Assembly (NCBI RefSeq): GCF_003385395.1
Contig: NZ_QNUG01000006.1
Coordinates: forward strand, 1-64,000
Length of the DNA stretch: 64,000 bases
Reading direction: 5' to 3'
DNA from: Epilithonimonas hispanica
Lineage (GTDB): Bacteria; Bacteroidota; Bacteroidia; Flavobacteriales; Weeksellaceae
The notes under the pieces were generated by a model. That model searched no databases and was not told the origin of the DNA. It saw only the letters and a list, made by a program, of their open reading frames with translations. A program made the translations under genes and the position numbers. Below, piece by piece: positions 1 to 8,039 of this stretch. Each line of letters opens with the position of its first letter. Position 1 is the stretch's first letter.

Positions 1-84
1 TTATCTATAAGCTAAACCGAAGATATTTTGGTGACAAACTCTTCGAAAGGCTCATTATTGCTAATATTACAGCGATATGAGTAA

Positions 85-690
85 AAACGGATATACATAA
101 AAAATTATGTTGAAAATCTTATTAAACAAAGCAATCTAAAAATAAGTTCTTCAAAAACCGAATCTTTCGTTTTTAGAAAATCAATATACAATCAAGAACA
201 AAATAGTAGACTAACTTCCTTTAAGCAAGTTGAAGGTAATGTAAGGAAAGACGCGCCTTTAATATACCTTGGATTTGAATTTCGAGGATACAATACTTGT
301 ATAAAATCAACAAATATTGCTAAATTTTATAGAAGACTAATTTCTATTGTTCGACGAAGATCTAATCGAGCAATAAGAAACAAAAATCCGAATATTCCAA
401 AAGCAGTGTTTAAAAATCAAATTAAAAAATTATACAAAAAACCGTTACGAGATTTAGATGGGGAGAATGGAGAAATTAAACAGACGTTTCGGAATAGAAC
501 ATTTCTTGTGAAAAATGCGAGAGATGAGTTCTCAATGATCGTTAAACCATCTGTAAATAAAAATAAATCAAACTATTTTAGCTATATTAAAAGGTGTGAA
601 AAAATTTTCGATAGCAAAATTTTTTCTAAACAGCTTCGGAAAAAAGAACATTTGCTAAACACCGCTATTGCAAAGCATTTGAATAAATAA
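85..690 (+). pseudogene. Reverse transcriptase, C-terminal fragment
   Basis: The + frame reads openly from just after a TAA at 82-84 to the TAA at 688-690, about 201 codons. Codons from 265 read YLGFEFRGY, the tract that follows the catalytic palm in many bacterial reverse transcriptases. It is followed by a Lys/Arg-rich alpha-helical thumb-like region (KFYRRLISIVRRR) and a basic tail. The fingers and the catalytic YxDD motif are not present in any frame before it in this window, and stops at 13 and 82 interrupt the frame upstream, so this is a truncated or decayed gene. The clade (DRT/Abi-like, retron or other) cannot be fixed from this part. Fragment of an RT: fairly sure; defence role: inference from the neighbouring AbiE and HsdM remnants. 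Confidence 0.6.
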
Positions 691-780
691 GGTTTGTTTT
701 GAATAATCATACTGCAGGAATTTGCCAAAAGACGAGGTGTTGCGCTAATGTATTATGATTAAAGATTTATAAACCATATT

Positions 781-811
781 TTGTCACAAATATTTACTAA
801 ATTTGTGACAA
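781..811. promoter_or_regulatory. Perfect 11-bp inverted repeat, probable AbiEi operator
   Basis: Two perfect 11-base arms, ttgtcacaaat (781-791) and its exact complement (801-811), are separated by 9 bases. They lie 18 bases before the GTG start of the AbiEi-like gene. The right arm overlaps TAAATTTG (798-805), a full match to the Bacteroidota -7 element TAnnTTTG, so a bound protein would block transcription. AbiEi antitoxins are known to repress their operons by binding inverted repeats in the promoter. The nearest TTTG (780-783) is only 14 bases from the -7 box, shorter than usual. Confidence 0.6.
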
Positions 812-829
812 TATTAATTCATAGAAACT

Positions 830-1429
830 GTGCAAACTACTCATAATCATATAGAAACCAAGATTAAGAAATCATCTAAGGGAAAAATATTTTTCGCAGA
901 AGACTTTCTGAAGTTTGGCTCTGCGGAGAATATTCGGTAGGTTCTAAGGCGGTTGGAAGAGCAGGGAGTTTTGGTTCGGTTGGCTCACGGAATTTATTTG
1001 GTTCCTAAGAAAGATGAGCTTTTAGGAACGGTCTATCCAAGCAGCGAAGAAATTGCAAAGGAAATTGCGAAAAGAGATAAAGCCAGAATTGCACCTACGG
1101 GAGCGATGGCAATGTATTTGTTGGGGCTTTCTAACCAAATTCCGCTACACGCGGTTTATCTTACAGATGGTGCGCAAAGAGAAATTAAAATAAGAAAAAG
1201 CATCATTAAATTTAAGAAAACTGCCCCAAGAAATTTAGCGGTTAAGGATGAATTGCTTCAGCTCATCATTCAAGCGTATAAAATTACAAGAGAGAAAAAT
1301 ATTTCAGAAGATTTTGAGGAAAAACTTACAGTCTATATTAAGAAAATAGACGAAAAAGTATTAATGTCTCAATTGAAATACGCACCAGTTTGGATTCAGA
1401 AAAGAATAAAAAACAGATACCTTTCATAA
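830..1429 (+). pseudogene. AbiEi-family antitoxin (DUF6088 type) with in-frame amber codon
   Basis: The reading frame from GTG 830 encodes an N-terminal winged-helix region (SSKGKIFFAEDFLKFGS), then meets TAG at 938-940 inside what should be the recognition helix (ENIR-stop-VLRRLEEQG), then stays open to TAA 1427-1429. The downstream part has the family hallmarks: GIYLVPK, RIAPTGAMAMYLLGLS, VYLTDGAQREI and the C-terminal APVWIQKRIKNRYL. A CAG or AAG to TAG change explains the stop. A TTG at 953 could restart translation, but the product would lack the DNA-binding half. These proteins are antitoxins and autorepressors of type IV AbiE toxin-antitoxin systems. The toxin gene just downstream is also destroyed. 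Confidence 0.8.
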
Positions 1430-1431
1430 AA

Positions 1432-1467
1432 ATGTGGCATCAGCAACTTACTAAAGAACAAAGATAA
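1432..1467 (+). pseudogene. AbiEii-type toxin remnant (first 11 codons)
   Basis: An ATG three bases after the antitoxin stop opens MWHQQLTKEQR and then meets tandem stops (TAA, TGA nearby). This N-terminus resembles AbiEii nucleotidyltransferase toxins encoded directly after DUF6088-type antitoxins. Nothing resembling the NTase catalytic region follows, so the gene was deleted after codon 11. The assignment rests on position plus a short peptide and is therefore moderate. Confidence 0.45.
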
Positions 1468-1592
1468 TGAGTAAATTAAATAATCATAAGCTAATATTAT
1501 GAGGAAATGTTCAATAAATACGTTTGTTTATATTCGTTAATTTCGTATCATATTTGTACCATAAAAACATAACTAATTGATTTTCAATATCC

Positions 1593-1943
1593 GTTATTTT
1601 TGAAGAAGGAAAAGAAGAAGGAATAGAACCGATAGGTTTAGGAGCCAGAGATACATTACGTTTGGAAATGGGCTACTGTTTGTATGGGAATGATATTGAT
1701 GATTATACTTCTCCTTTAGAAGCTGGACTAGGCTAGATTACTAAATTTAATAAAGACTTTGTTCATAGTGGATTTTTAAAAATCCAAAAAGAAAAAGGAG
1801 TATCCAAAAAGTTGGTAGGGTTTGAAATGGCTGATAAAGGAATTCCTCGTCATGGCTACGAAATTTGGAATGAGAGCCATTAGATCATAGGAACAGTTAT
1901 TTCCGGAACGATGTCACCAACCCTTAAGAAAGCAATTGGGAAG
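1593..1943 (+). pseudogene. gcvT: gcvT (aminomethyltransferase) C-terminal remnant
   Basis: One frame reads [19 protein letters not shown], then TSPLEAGLG, then TAG at 1734-1736 where the family has Trp (GLGWITKF), then KKLVGFEMADKGIPRHGYEI, TAG at 1881-1883, and TVISGTMSPTLKKAIG. These are landmark tracts of the glycine cleavage system T protein (folate-binding C-terminal half). The N-terminal half is absent and two internal stops are present, so this is a dead partial copy. It is probably a duplicate or transferred fragment; a functional gcvT is expected elsewhere. Confidence 0.85.
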
Positions 1944-2181
1944 GCAAAAAACCTATTATCCTGACAGCAGGTGAAGTACTTTGGGTTCCGACAGGAAAAA
2001 ATCATTTCGCAAAAAATATTGGCAAGATTAGAGCTTCCGAACTTGCTACCTATATTGTAAAAAAGATAAACCATTACTTGTATTCAAAAAAGTAATAGTA
2101 CCTGGTCAATGGTGGGTAAATGAGTACTGTTACAGTGAAATAATCTATTTAATGTCCATTAATTGGCTGGATGTAAACTAA
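1943..2181 (+). pseudogene. Cupin-domain protein remnant with frameshift
   Basis: After the gcvT frame breaks down, another frame reads IILTAGEVLWVPTGKNHFAKN and then ASELATYIVKK, a cupin-like beta-barrel motif (GEVLWVPxGxxH). One A is missing from the A-run at 2059-2064; shifting frame there recovers DKPLLVFKKVIVPGQ and continues to a stop at 2179. No start is attached, so the remnant is fused to gcvT debris. Its function before decay is unknown. Confidence 0.5.
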
Positions 2182-2300
2182 AACATCTTGCATTGTTGAG
2201 TAAACACGAAATACTATCGCATTTTTGATATTTTATTATCTATTTTTACAGCAGAATTTTTGACTAAAGATATCTACATAATAATCTTTTAAATCATTAA

Positions 2301-3128
2301 ATGATAAAAGAATTTTCATATAAGAAATTTGGTAAGCTGGAATTCAGCAAAGCCTCGGCTCAGAACGATTCCCTGAATAAAATATACGAGCATATTAAAG
2401 TCCTGTTTATCCCAAAAAATGCAATCATCCAGGTCGACTTTCAGGAGATAGCCATGAAAACCGATGCCTTATTGTTTATTAATCCACATGTGATTTTAAA
2501 GCCCTGTGAAACTATAGGTGGACAACTGATGCATTTTAACAAAGATTTTTATTGTGTAGAAATTCACGATCATGAAGTTGCCTGCGATGGTATTTTATAC
2601 AATAATGTATTTGAGATTCCTTTTATCAGTTTAAACGAAGAGCAGTCTGTTGAGATCCAAAAGATCATAAGCGATATTCAGTCCGAACTGGGGAACGAAG
2701 ATTCTAGTACTGAAGAGATGCTGAGAACATTGTTAAAACTGATTATATTAAAATCGACAAGGATCTGGAAGCAACAGCACCAATTATCTGACAGCGTGCA
2801 ACAGGCTGACGTACAGTTTTTGCGGAAATTCAGCAAATTGGTTGAACAGCATTTTAAAACGCATCACACTGTGGCCGACTATGCTGACATGCTCTGTATT
2901 ACACCAAAGAACCTCAGCAAAAAAATAAGCATGGTCAGTAAAGAAACGCCAAATGATATTATAAAAAACCGGATAATTCTGGAAAGCAAGCGCCTTTTAG
3001 CACATACCACCATGAATGTGAAAGAAGTTGCCTACAGCCTGAATTATGAGGACGATGCGTACTTTGTCCGTTTTTTCACAAAACATACCGGAATATCACC
3101 AACGAACTTTAGAAAACAGTTTAAATAG
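2301..3128 (+). CDS. AraC-family transcriptional regulator
   Basis: This 275-aa protein has a C-terminal pair of helix-turn-helix motifs (about 173-273) typical of AraC/XylS activators, including TVADYADMLCITPKNLSKK and the signature VKEVAYSLNYEDDAYFVRFFTKHTGISPTNFRKQ. The N-terminal 160 residues form a cupin-like effector domain (about residues 20-110). It stands alone, followed by a strong terminator, and is immediately upstream of two hydrolase genes that share an operator-like sequence. Control of those hydrolases is a reasonable inference but is not shown by the sequence itself. It is intact, unlike the genes just before it. Confidence 0.9.
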   Translation: MIKEFSYKKFGKLEFSKASAQNDSLNKIYEHIKVLFIPKNAIIQVDFQEIAMKTDALLFINPHVILKPCETIGGQLMHFNKDFYCVEIHDHEVACDGILYNNVFEIPFISLNEEQSVEIQKIISDIQSELGNEDSSTEEMLRTLLKLIILKSTRIWKQQHQLSDSVQQADVQFLRKFSKLVEQHFKTHHTVADYADMLCITPKNLSKKISMVSKETPNDIIKNRIILESKRLLAHTTMNVKEVAYSLNYEDDAYFVRFFTKHTGISPTNFRKQFK

Positions 3129-3138
3129 AGCGTTATCA

Positions 3139-3185
3139 AATAATGCAAAAAGCACAACCTGTTGGGTTGTGCTTTTTGCATTATT
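3139..3185 (+). terminator. Strong hairpin terminator after the AraC gene
   Basis: Two perfect 21-base arms (3139-3159 and 3165-3185) enclose a 5-base loop, starting 10 bases after the regulator's stop codon. The arms contain A-runs and T-runs, so it can stop transcription in both directions. Confidence 0.85.
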
Positions 3186-3240
3186 ATACCCTTTCGAACT
3201 GTAGATAATGCTATCTAACACCAAATAACCTTCGTCGGGG

Positions 3241-3303
3241 GAAAAAGTGCAATTCAAAGCGAAAACCATCCATTGATAGGCCCCTGAATTTACCCCAACT
3301 TTG
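3241..3303 (+). promoter_or_regulatory. Promoter with upstream operator-like box, copy 1
   Basis: A 42-base box (3241-3282) containing AATTCAAAGCGAAA and CCATTG is followed exactly 15 bases later by CAACTTTG (3296-3303), a near match to TAnnTTTG. The TTG inside the box (3273-3275) lies 20 bases before it, a normal -33/-7 spacing. The box recurs with the same geometry at 4175-4237 before the paralogous hydrolase, so it is probably a shared activator site, perhaps for the AraC protein at 2301-3128. Confidence 0.6.
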
Positions 3304-3339
3304 CAATGTTAAAATAAAACAACATTAAATAATAAAGAC

Positions 3340-4161
3340 ATGAACAAGTTTACAGTAAAAGACGGAACAGAAATTTATTTCAAAGATTTAGGTGAAGGAC
3401 AGCCGATATTTTTTCACCATGGATGGCCATTATCATCCGATGACTGGGATGCTCAGATGATGTTTTTCCTTGAAAAAGGATTTAGAGTAATCTCCCATGA
3501 TAGAAGAGGTCACGGAAGATCCACTCAAACCTATAAGGGAAATGACATGGATACTTATGCAGCTGATGTTGCAGAACTGGTAGAGTTCCTGGATCTAAGG
3601 GATGTTATCCATGTAGGGCATTCAACAGGTGGTGGCGAGGCGATCAGGTATGCCGCCCAAAACGGAAAAGACCGGGTATCCAAAGTGGTTTTGATCAGCG
3701 CAATTACACCTTATATGATTGCTGATACCAATAATCCGGAAGGGGTGCCACTTGCAGTTTTTGACGATATCCGCCATAATACACGTCATAACAGACAACA
3801 GTTCTACCAGGATCTTACAGTTCCGTTCTATGGTTACAATAGGGAAGATGCGGTTATTAAAAAAGGAATACAGGACAACTGGTGGAGACAGGGAATGATG
3901 GGTGGTATCAAGGCGCAGTATGATTGTATCAAAGTATTTTCGGAGACCGATTTTACTGAAGATCTAAAAAGTGTAGAAATACCTGTGTTGGTATTGCATG
4001 GTGACGATGATCAAATTGTGCCTTATGCAACCACAGCTGTTAAAGCCGCTGAGCTTTTGAAAAACAGCAAGCTGATCATATATCCGGGCTTCTCCCACGG
4101 AATGCCCACTATTAATGCCGATGTCATCAACGAGGATATCCTATCATTTATAAAAGAATAG
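3340..4161 (+). CDS. Alpha/beta hydrolase, cofactor-free haloperoxidase/arylesterase type
   Basis: This 273-aa cytosolic protein (no signal peptide) has the alpha/beta hydrolase core: HHGWP oxyanion motif (26-30), DRRGHGRS (54-61), nucleophile elbow GHSTGG with Ser95, acid in HGDDDQIVP (about Asp224) and FSHGMP with His253. The pattern matches non-haem chloroperoxidases, which mainly act as esterases or perhydrolases; the natural substrate is unknown. It is a paralogue of the secreted hydrolase at 4279-5187, and both are preceded by the same regulatory box. Confidence 0.9.
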   Translation: MNKFTVKDGTEIYFKDLGEGQPIFFHHGWPLSSDDWDAQMMFFLEKGFRVISHDRRGHGRSTQTYKGNDMDTYAADVAELVEFLDLRDVIHVGHSTGGGEAIRYAAQNGKDRVSKVVLISAITPYMIADTNNPEGVPLAVFDDIRHNTRHNRQQFYQDLTVPFYGYNREDAVIKKGIQDNWWRQGMMGGIKAQYDCIKVFSETDFTEDLKSVEIPVLVLHGDDDQIVPYATTAVKAAELLKNSKLIIYPGFSHGMPTINADVINEDILSFIKE

Positions 4162-4174
4162 AAATCAAGAGAGG

Positions 4175-4237
4175 CAAAAAGTACAATTCAAAGCGAAAGC
4201 CGTCCATTGGAAGGCCTGAGGAATAAGAGCAACTTTG
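4175..4237 (+). promoter_or_regulatory. Promoter with upstream operator-like box, copy 2
   Basis: The box at 4175-4216 matches 3241-3282 with few differences (AATTCAAAGCGAAAG, CCATTGGAAGGCC) and is again followed 15 bases later by CAACTTTG (4230-4237). The distance from TTG (4207-4209) to CAACTTTG is 20 bases in both copies. Conserved sequence and identical spacing upstream of two divergent paralogues imply function. Confidence 0.6.
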
Positions 4238-4278
4238 TAGTGTCAAAAATAACAACAATAATAAATATTTAAAGAAAC

Positions 4279-5187
4279 ATGAAAAATTTAATTTTAGCAG
4301 TCGTATTATTTACAACATTAATTTCAAATACAGTTTTATCACAAACGAAGAGAACGCCTGCATCTTATGGCAGAGAAGAATATATTGAAGTAGAGAAAAA
4401 TGTGAAACTACATGTGACCGACCTTGGTGAGGGAGAACCTATTGTCTTGATCCACGGATGGCCCTTGAGTGATGCCATGTACGAATATCAGTATGCCGAT
4501 TTTATTCAAAAAGGATATCGTGTGATTGGTATCACCTTAAGAGGATTCGGGTTATCTGATAAGCCGGGAGGCAAATATAATTATGATGTATTTGCAGATG
4601 ATATCAAGGTTGTTTTGGACAAATTGAATATTAAAAATGCGACTATCGGCGGATTTTCCATGGGTGGCGCTACAGTGATTCACTATGTGGCCAAATACAA
4701 TGCTGCACACGTTTCCAAGATGGCATTATTTGGAGCGGCAGCACCGATCTGGACAAAACGTGCAGACTTTAATTATGGCCTGTGGACTAAAGAAGATGTT
4801 AATGGTTTGATCAATCTGAACAACACTAACCGTCCAGAATTATTTGCTACATTCGGTAAGATATTTCCAGCCAATGAGACCAGCGTTTCTCAAGGTCATG
4901 GCGCTTGGTTGGGAGGCATTCAGGCTCAGGCATCACCTTATGCAATGGCTGAAGGATTAAAAACTCTGAGAGATAGCGATTTGCGTAATGATTTGAAGAA
5001 AATAACAATTCCTACTTTAATCTTACACGGTAAGTTAGATAAAATCTGTTCTTATGATCTTACCGAACAAATGAATATTTTGCTTAAAAACTCAACTTTA
5101 GTTCCTTTTGAAAAAAGCGGTCATGCCTTGTTCATCGAAGAGTTGGATAAATTTAATACCGAATTATTAAACTTCATCAAAAAATAG
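4279..5187 (+). CDS. Secreted alpha/beta hydrolase
   Basis: This 302-aa protein begins with a Sec signal peptide (about 1-21, LISNTVLSQ), so it should act in the periplasm. The catalytic machinery is complete: LIHGWPL (58-63), GGFSMGG with Ser127, HGKLDKI with Asp254 and SGHALF with His282. It resembles non-haem chloroperoxidase-type hydrolases and its cytosolic paralogue at 3340. The two probably handle related substrates in two compartments (inference). A terminator follows within 15 bases. Confidence 0.88.
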   Translation: MKNLILAVVLFTTLISNTVLSQTKRTPASYGREEYIEVEKNVKLHVTDLGEGEPIVLIHGWPLSDAMYEYQYADFIQKGYRVIGITLRGFGLSDKPGGKYNYDVFADDIKVVLDKLNIKNATIGGFSMGGATVIHYVAKYNAAHVSKMALFGAAAPIWTKRADFNYGLWTKEDVNGLINLNNTNRPELFATFGKIFPANETSVSQGHGAWLGGIQAQASPYAMAEGLKTLRDSDLRNDLKKITIPTLILHGKLDKICSYDLTEQMNILLKNSTLVPFEKSGHALFIEELDKFNTELLNFIKK

Positions 5188-5201
5188 GATAATTATAGTA
5201 T

Positions 5202-5232
5202 GAGGTTAGTCTAAAAAGCTAACCTCTTTTTT
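5202..5232 (+). terminator. Rho-independent terminator
   Basis: GAGGTTAG (5202-5209) pairs with CTAACCTC (5219-5226) and is followed by six T residues. It lies 14 bases after the hydrolase stop and before the RidA-like gene. Confidence 0.8.
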
Positions 5233-5250
5233 AATATTAAATGAATTAAA

Positions 5251-5691
5251 ATGCACAGATTTATATTACTTTTCTTAGCCCTGACATTGTTGTCATGCAG
5301 TACAAATAAACAGATTGTAGCAGTAAAACATACGGATTTACCAAAAGCCATAGGTCCCTACAGCCATTCAACCAGCTATGAAAATTTAGTGTTTGTATCG
5401 GGCCAGATAGGAATAGATCCAAAAACAAACCGCTTAAAAGAAGGTTTTGAAGAACAAATAGTACAGATTTTTGAAAACTTAAAAACTATTCTCAAGGACA
5501 ATCATTCCGATTTTGATCATATTGTCAAAACCACCATATTCATTACAGATATGAAACAGTTTGAAACAGTAAATAAGATATATAATCATTATTTCAAAAA
5601 CCGCTTTCCGGCACGCAGTACAGTTGAGATAAAGTCATTACCAAGAAATGCAAGCATCGAAATAGAATGCATTGCCATTCAGGAAAACTAA
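5251..5691 (+). CDS. RidA (YjgF/UK114)-family lipoprotein
   Basis: This 146-aa protein starts with a lipoprotein signal peptide (LTLLSC, lipidated Cys16). The rest is a RidA domain: IGPYSHS (34-40), VFVSGQIG (48-54), and FPARSTVEI with the imine-binding Arg122 and the family's acidic residue near 139. RidA enzymes normally deaminate reactive enamines/imines in the cytosol; here the domain is exported and membrane anchored, so the substrate must be different or periplasmic. It follows the two hydrolases but sits behind a terminator, so it may have its own promoter. Family sure, role unknown. Confidence 0.88.
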   Translation: MHRFILLFLALTLLSCSTNKQIVAVKHTDLPKAIGPYSHSTSYENLVFVSGQIGIDPKTNRLKEGFEEQIVQIFENLKTILKDNHSDFDHIVKTTIFITDMKQFETVNKIYNHYFKNRFPARSTVEIKSLPRNASIEIECIAIQEN

Positions 5692-6318
5692 TTGTTTTGA
5701 TAGATTTATGAGATTTATATTAAGATTATGTTTATAGTTATAAAATAACTAGTAAACCCCCGACAATAAGATGTTAATGGAAAAAAATAATATCGTCATA
5801 TCAGAAGATAATTACTTGTTTAAAGGTGGGTTTTGATAAAATATCAGTTTCACTACTAATAGATTGCGGTCGAATTTTCTACAATGTGTATTTTTCAAAT
5901 ATAGTATACCTTGCTAAAAAAGTTTATTTTTTTGTTGGTTGTGCATAGTTGATACGCTTGTGATTTTAATTATATAAATGTTTATATTTTTTTTGAATAT
6001 TTATTATAGTTTAGAATTAATTTTATTTTAAATAGCTTTTTGTTAAAACGCATAAGGCGCACATTATATCCAATTAGTTCGCGGTACAAATATGATACAA
6101 AAATATAATAAAAAACGATTAAAATGAAGCATTATTAAAAATTACCTAAAATAAAAAATCGCTGTAAACAAATAGTTTACAGCGATTTAGTAATTAATAA
6201 TTATCGTTTGTTACTTTCCCTACTTGACTTCTCCAAAAATAGCTCCCCATACATGTGCGGCATACAGGAAATATGAATTTTATTTACCCGAAGTACTCGA
6301 TGAAGAAATAAAATAATC
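5692..6318. other. Intergenic stretch with no intact gene
   Basis: This is an AT-rich gap between the RidA-like gene and hsdM. Only very short open frames occur, for example an 18-codon one starting near 5777. The one clear element is the hairpin at 6156-6188, oriented for the minus strand although no minus-strand gene is present. It probably marks lost genes. Confidence 0.5.
6156..6188 (-). terminator. Orphan terminator-like hairpin facing the minus strand
   Basis: Perfect 14-base arms (6156-6169 and 6175-6188) enclose a 5-base loop. On the minus strand the hairpin is followed by a T-rich tract; on the plus strand it is not. No minus-strand gene lies to its right, so the gene it served has probably been deleted. 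Confidence 0.6.
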
Positions 6319-7947
6319 ATGACATTAAAGCAACAACAACAACAATTGGGTAAGACCCTTTGGGAAATAGCCGACCAACTGCGTTGAGCAATGAACGCAG
6401 ATGATTTCCGCGATTATATGCTTTCATTTTTATTCCTCCGTTATCTGTCGGATAATTATGAAGAAGCGGCAAAGAAAGAATTAGGGAAAGATTATACTCA
6501 ATTAAAAGAAGGTGATAAATCAACTGCTTTAGGGATTTGGTATAAAGCCAACGAAGCAGATGTGCCTGATTTCGAAAAACAGATGCGTCGGAAAATCCAC
6601 TATGTCATAAAACCGCAACATTTATGGAGTAATATTTCTGAGCTTGCCAGAACCCAAAATGATGATTTACTCGTAACACAGGAAGCAGGCTTCCGCTATA
6701 TCGAAAATGAATCTTTCGAAAGTGCGTTCCAGGGATTATTTTCGGAAATCAACCTCAATTCCGAAAAATTGGGCAAAACAGCTCCTGAAAGAAACAAAAA
6801 GCTTTGTACCATTATCCAGAAAATTGCTGAAGGAATTGCGGTTTTTTCTACAGATACGGACATCTTAGGAGATGCTTACGAATATCTTATCGGACAGTTT
6901 GCTGCTGGTTCAGGAAAAAAAGCAGGTGAATTCTATACCCCGCAACAGATGTCTACCATTTTATCTAAAATTGTAATTTTAGATAGCCAGAATCCTGCAT
7001 TGGGAGAAAAGAAAAAATTAGATAAAGTATTTGATTTCGCTTGTGGTTCAGGTTCTTTGCTATTAAATGTACGTAGGCAATTAGAAGAAAGCGGCGGGCA
7101 CATCGGAAAAATATACGGACAGGAAAAAAATATCACTACCTATAACCTTGCCCGTATGAATATGCTGCTACACGGGGTAAAAGATACCGAATTTGAGATT
7201 CACCACGGTGATACGCTTACCAATGATTGGGATATGCTGAATGAAATGAATCCTACCAAAAAAATCGAATGTGACGGGATTGTGGCTAATCCTCCGTTTA
7301 GTTTAAAATGGGAACCTAATGATAGTCTGGCAGATGATTTTCGTTTCAAAAGTTATGGTTTGGCGCCCAAATCAGCGGCCGATTTTGCATTTTTGATTCA
7401 CGGATTTCATTATCTTTCCAATGAGGGGACTATGGCAATAATCCTTCCGCACGGTGTATTGTTCCGAAGTGGTGCTGAAGAATGTATCCGAACCAAATTA
7501 TTGAAAGACAACCACATAGGTACCGTAATTGGACTCCCTTCAAACTTATTCTTTTCCACAGATATCCCGGTTTGTATTCTGGTTTTGAAAAAATGCAAAA
7601 GATTTGATGATGTTTTGTTCATCAATGCAAGCGAATGCTATAAAAAGGACAAACGACAAAACCGTCTGCGTGAGGGCGAAAACGGGGAACCTAATGATAT
7701 CGACAAAATCGTTGAAACTTATCAGTTCCGTAATGAGGAAGAAAGGTATTCCAGAAGAGTTCCTATGAGTGAGATTGAAGAAAATGGCTATAACCTTAAT
7801 ATTTCCCGTTATGTAAGTACTCATATAGACGAAGAGCCGATTGATATACAAACTGTAATGCAGGAAATTAAGTCTTTGGAAGCCAGACGCTCTGAATTAG
7901 ACAAAGAAATTGAGGGCTATTTCAAGGAATTAGGACTTATTTTTTAA
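6319..7947 (+). pseudogene. hsdM: Type I restriction-modification DNA methyltransferase subunit HsdM, interrupted by TGA
   Basis: From ATG 6319 the frame gives a Gln repeat and LWEIADQLR, then TGA at 6385-6387 where homologues have Gly (LRGAMNADxFRDYML), then stays open to 7947. Re-initiation at ATG 6391 would give a 518-aa protein missing only about 24 residues. The methyltransferase core is whole: EFYTPQQ, SAM-binding FDFACGSGSL (about 214-223 of the shorter product) and catalytic NPPF (300-303), plus the C-terminal helix that docks HsdS. It would methylate adenine in a type I complex, but neither hsdS nor hsdR is next to it. Whether a shortened product is made is uncertain. Confidence 0.88.
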
Positions 7948-8039
7948 TTTTTTTATCCTTAATGTTTTTACTGACAAAAGTTGAATTATCAAGATGAAAG
8001 CTTGGGGATTTTTTTTCATTGGGAAAAAAAGTATAATTT

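Noticed and set aside
1880-2074. 64-codon minus-strand frame
   Set aside because: Lies antisense to the cupin remnant, whose plus-strand peptide is the recognisable one.
1545-6098. A 16-base sequence (GTATCATATTTGTACC at 1545-1560) has an exact inverted copy at 6083-6098, seeming to flank the AraC/hydrolase module
   Set aside because: In 64 kb of AT-rich DNA, one or more 16-base inverted matches are expected by chance, and both resemble common promoter-like strings; no duplication or integrase gene supports att sites.
6319-6391. Selenocysteine or recoding at the hsdM TGA
   Set aside because: Homologues have Gly there, no selenocysteine role is known, and no SECIS is evident; a plain nonsense change is simpler.
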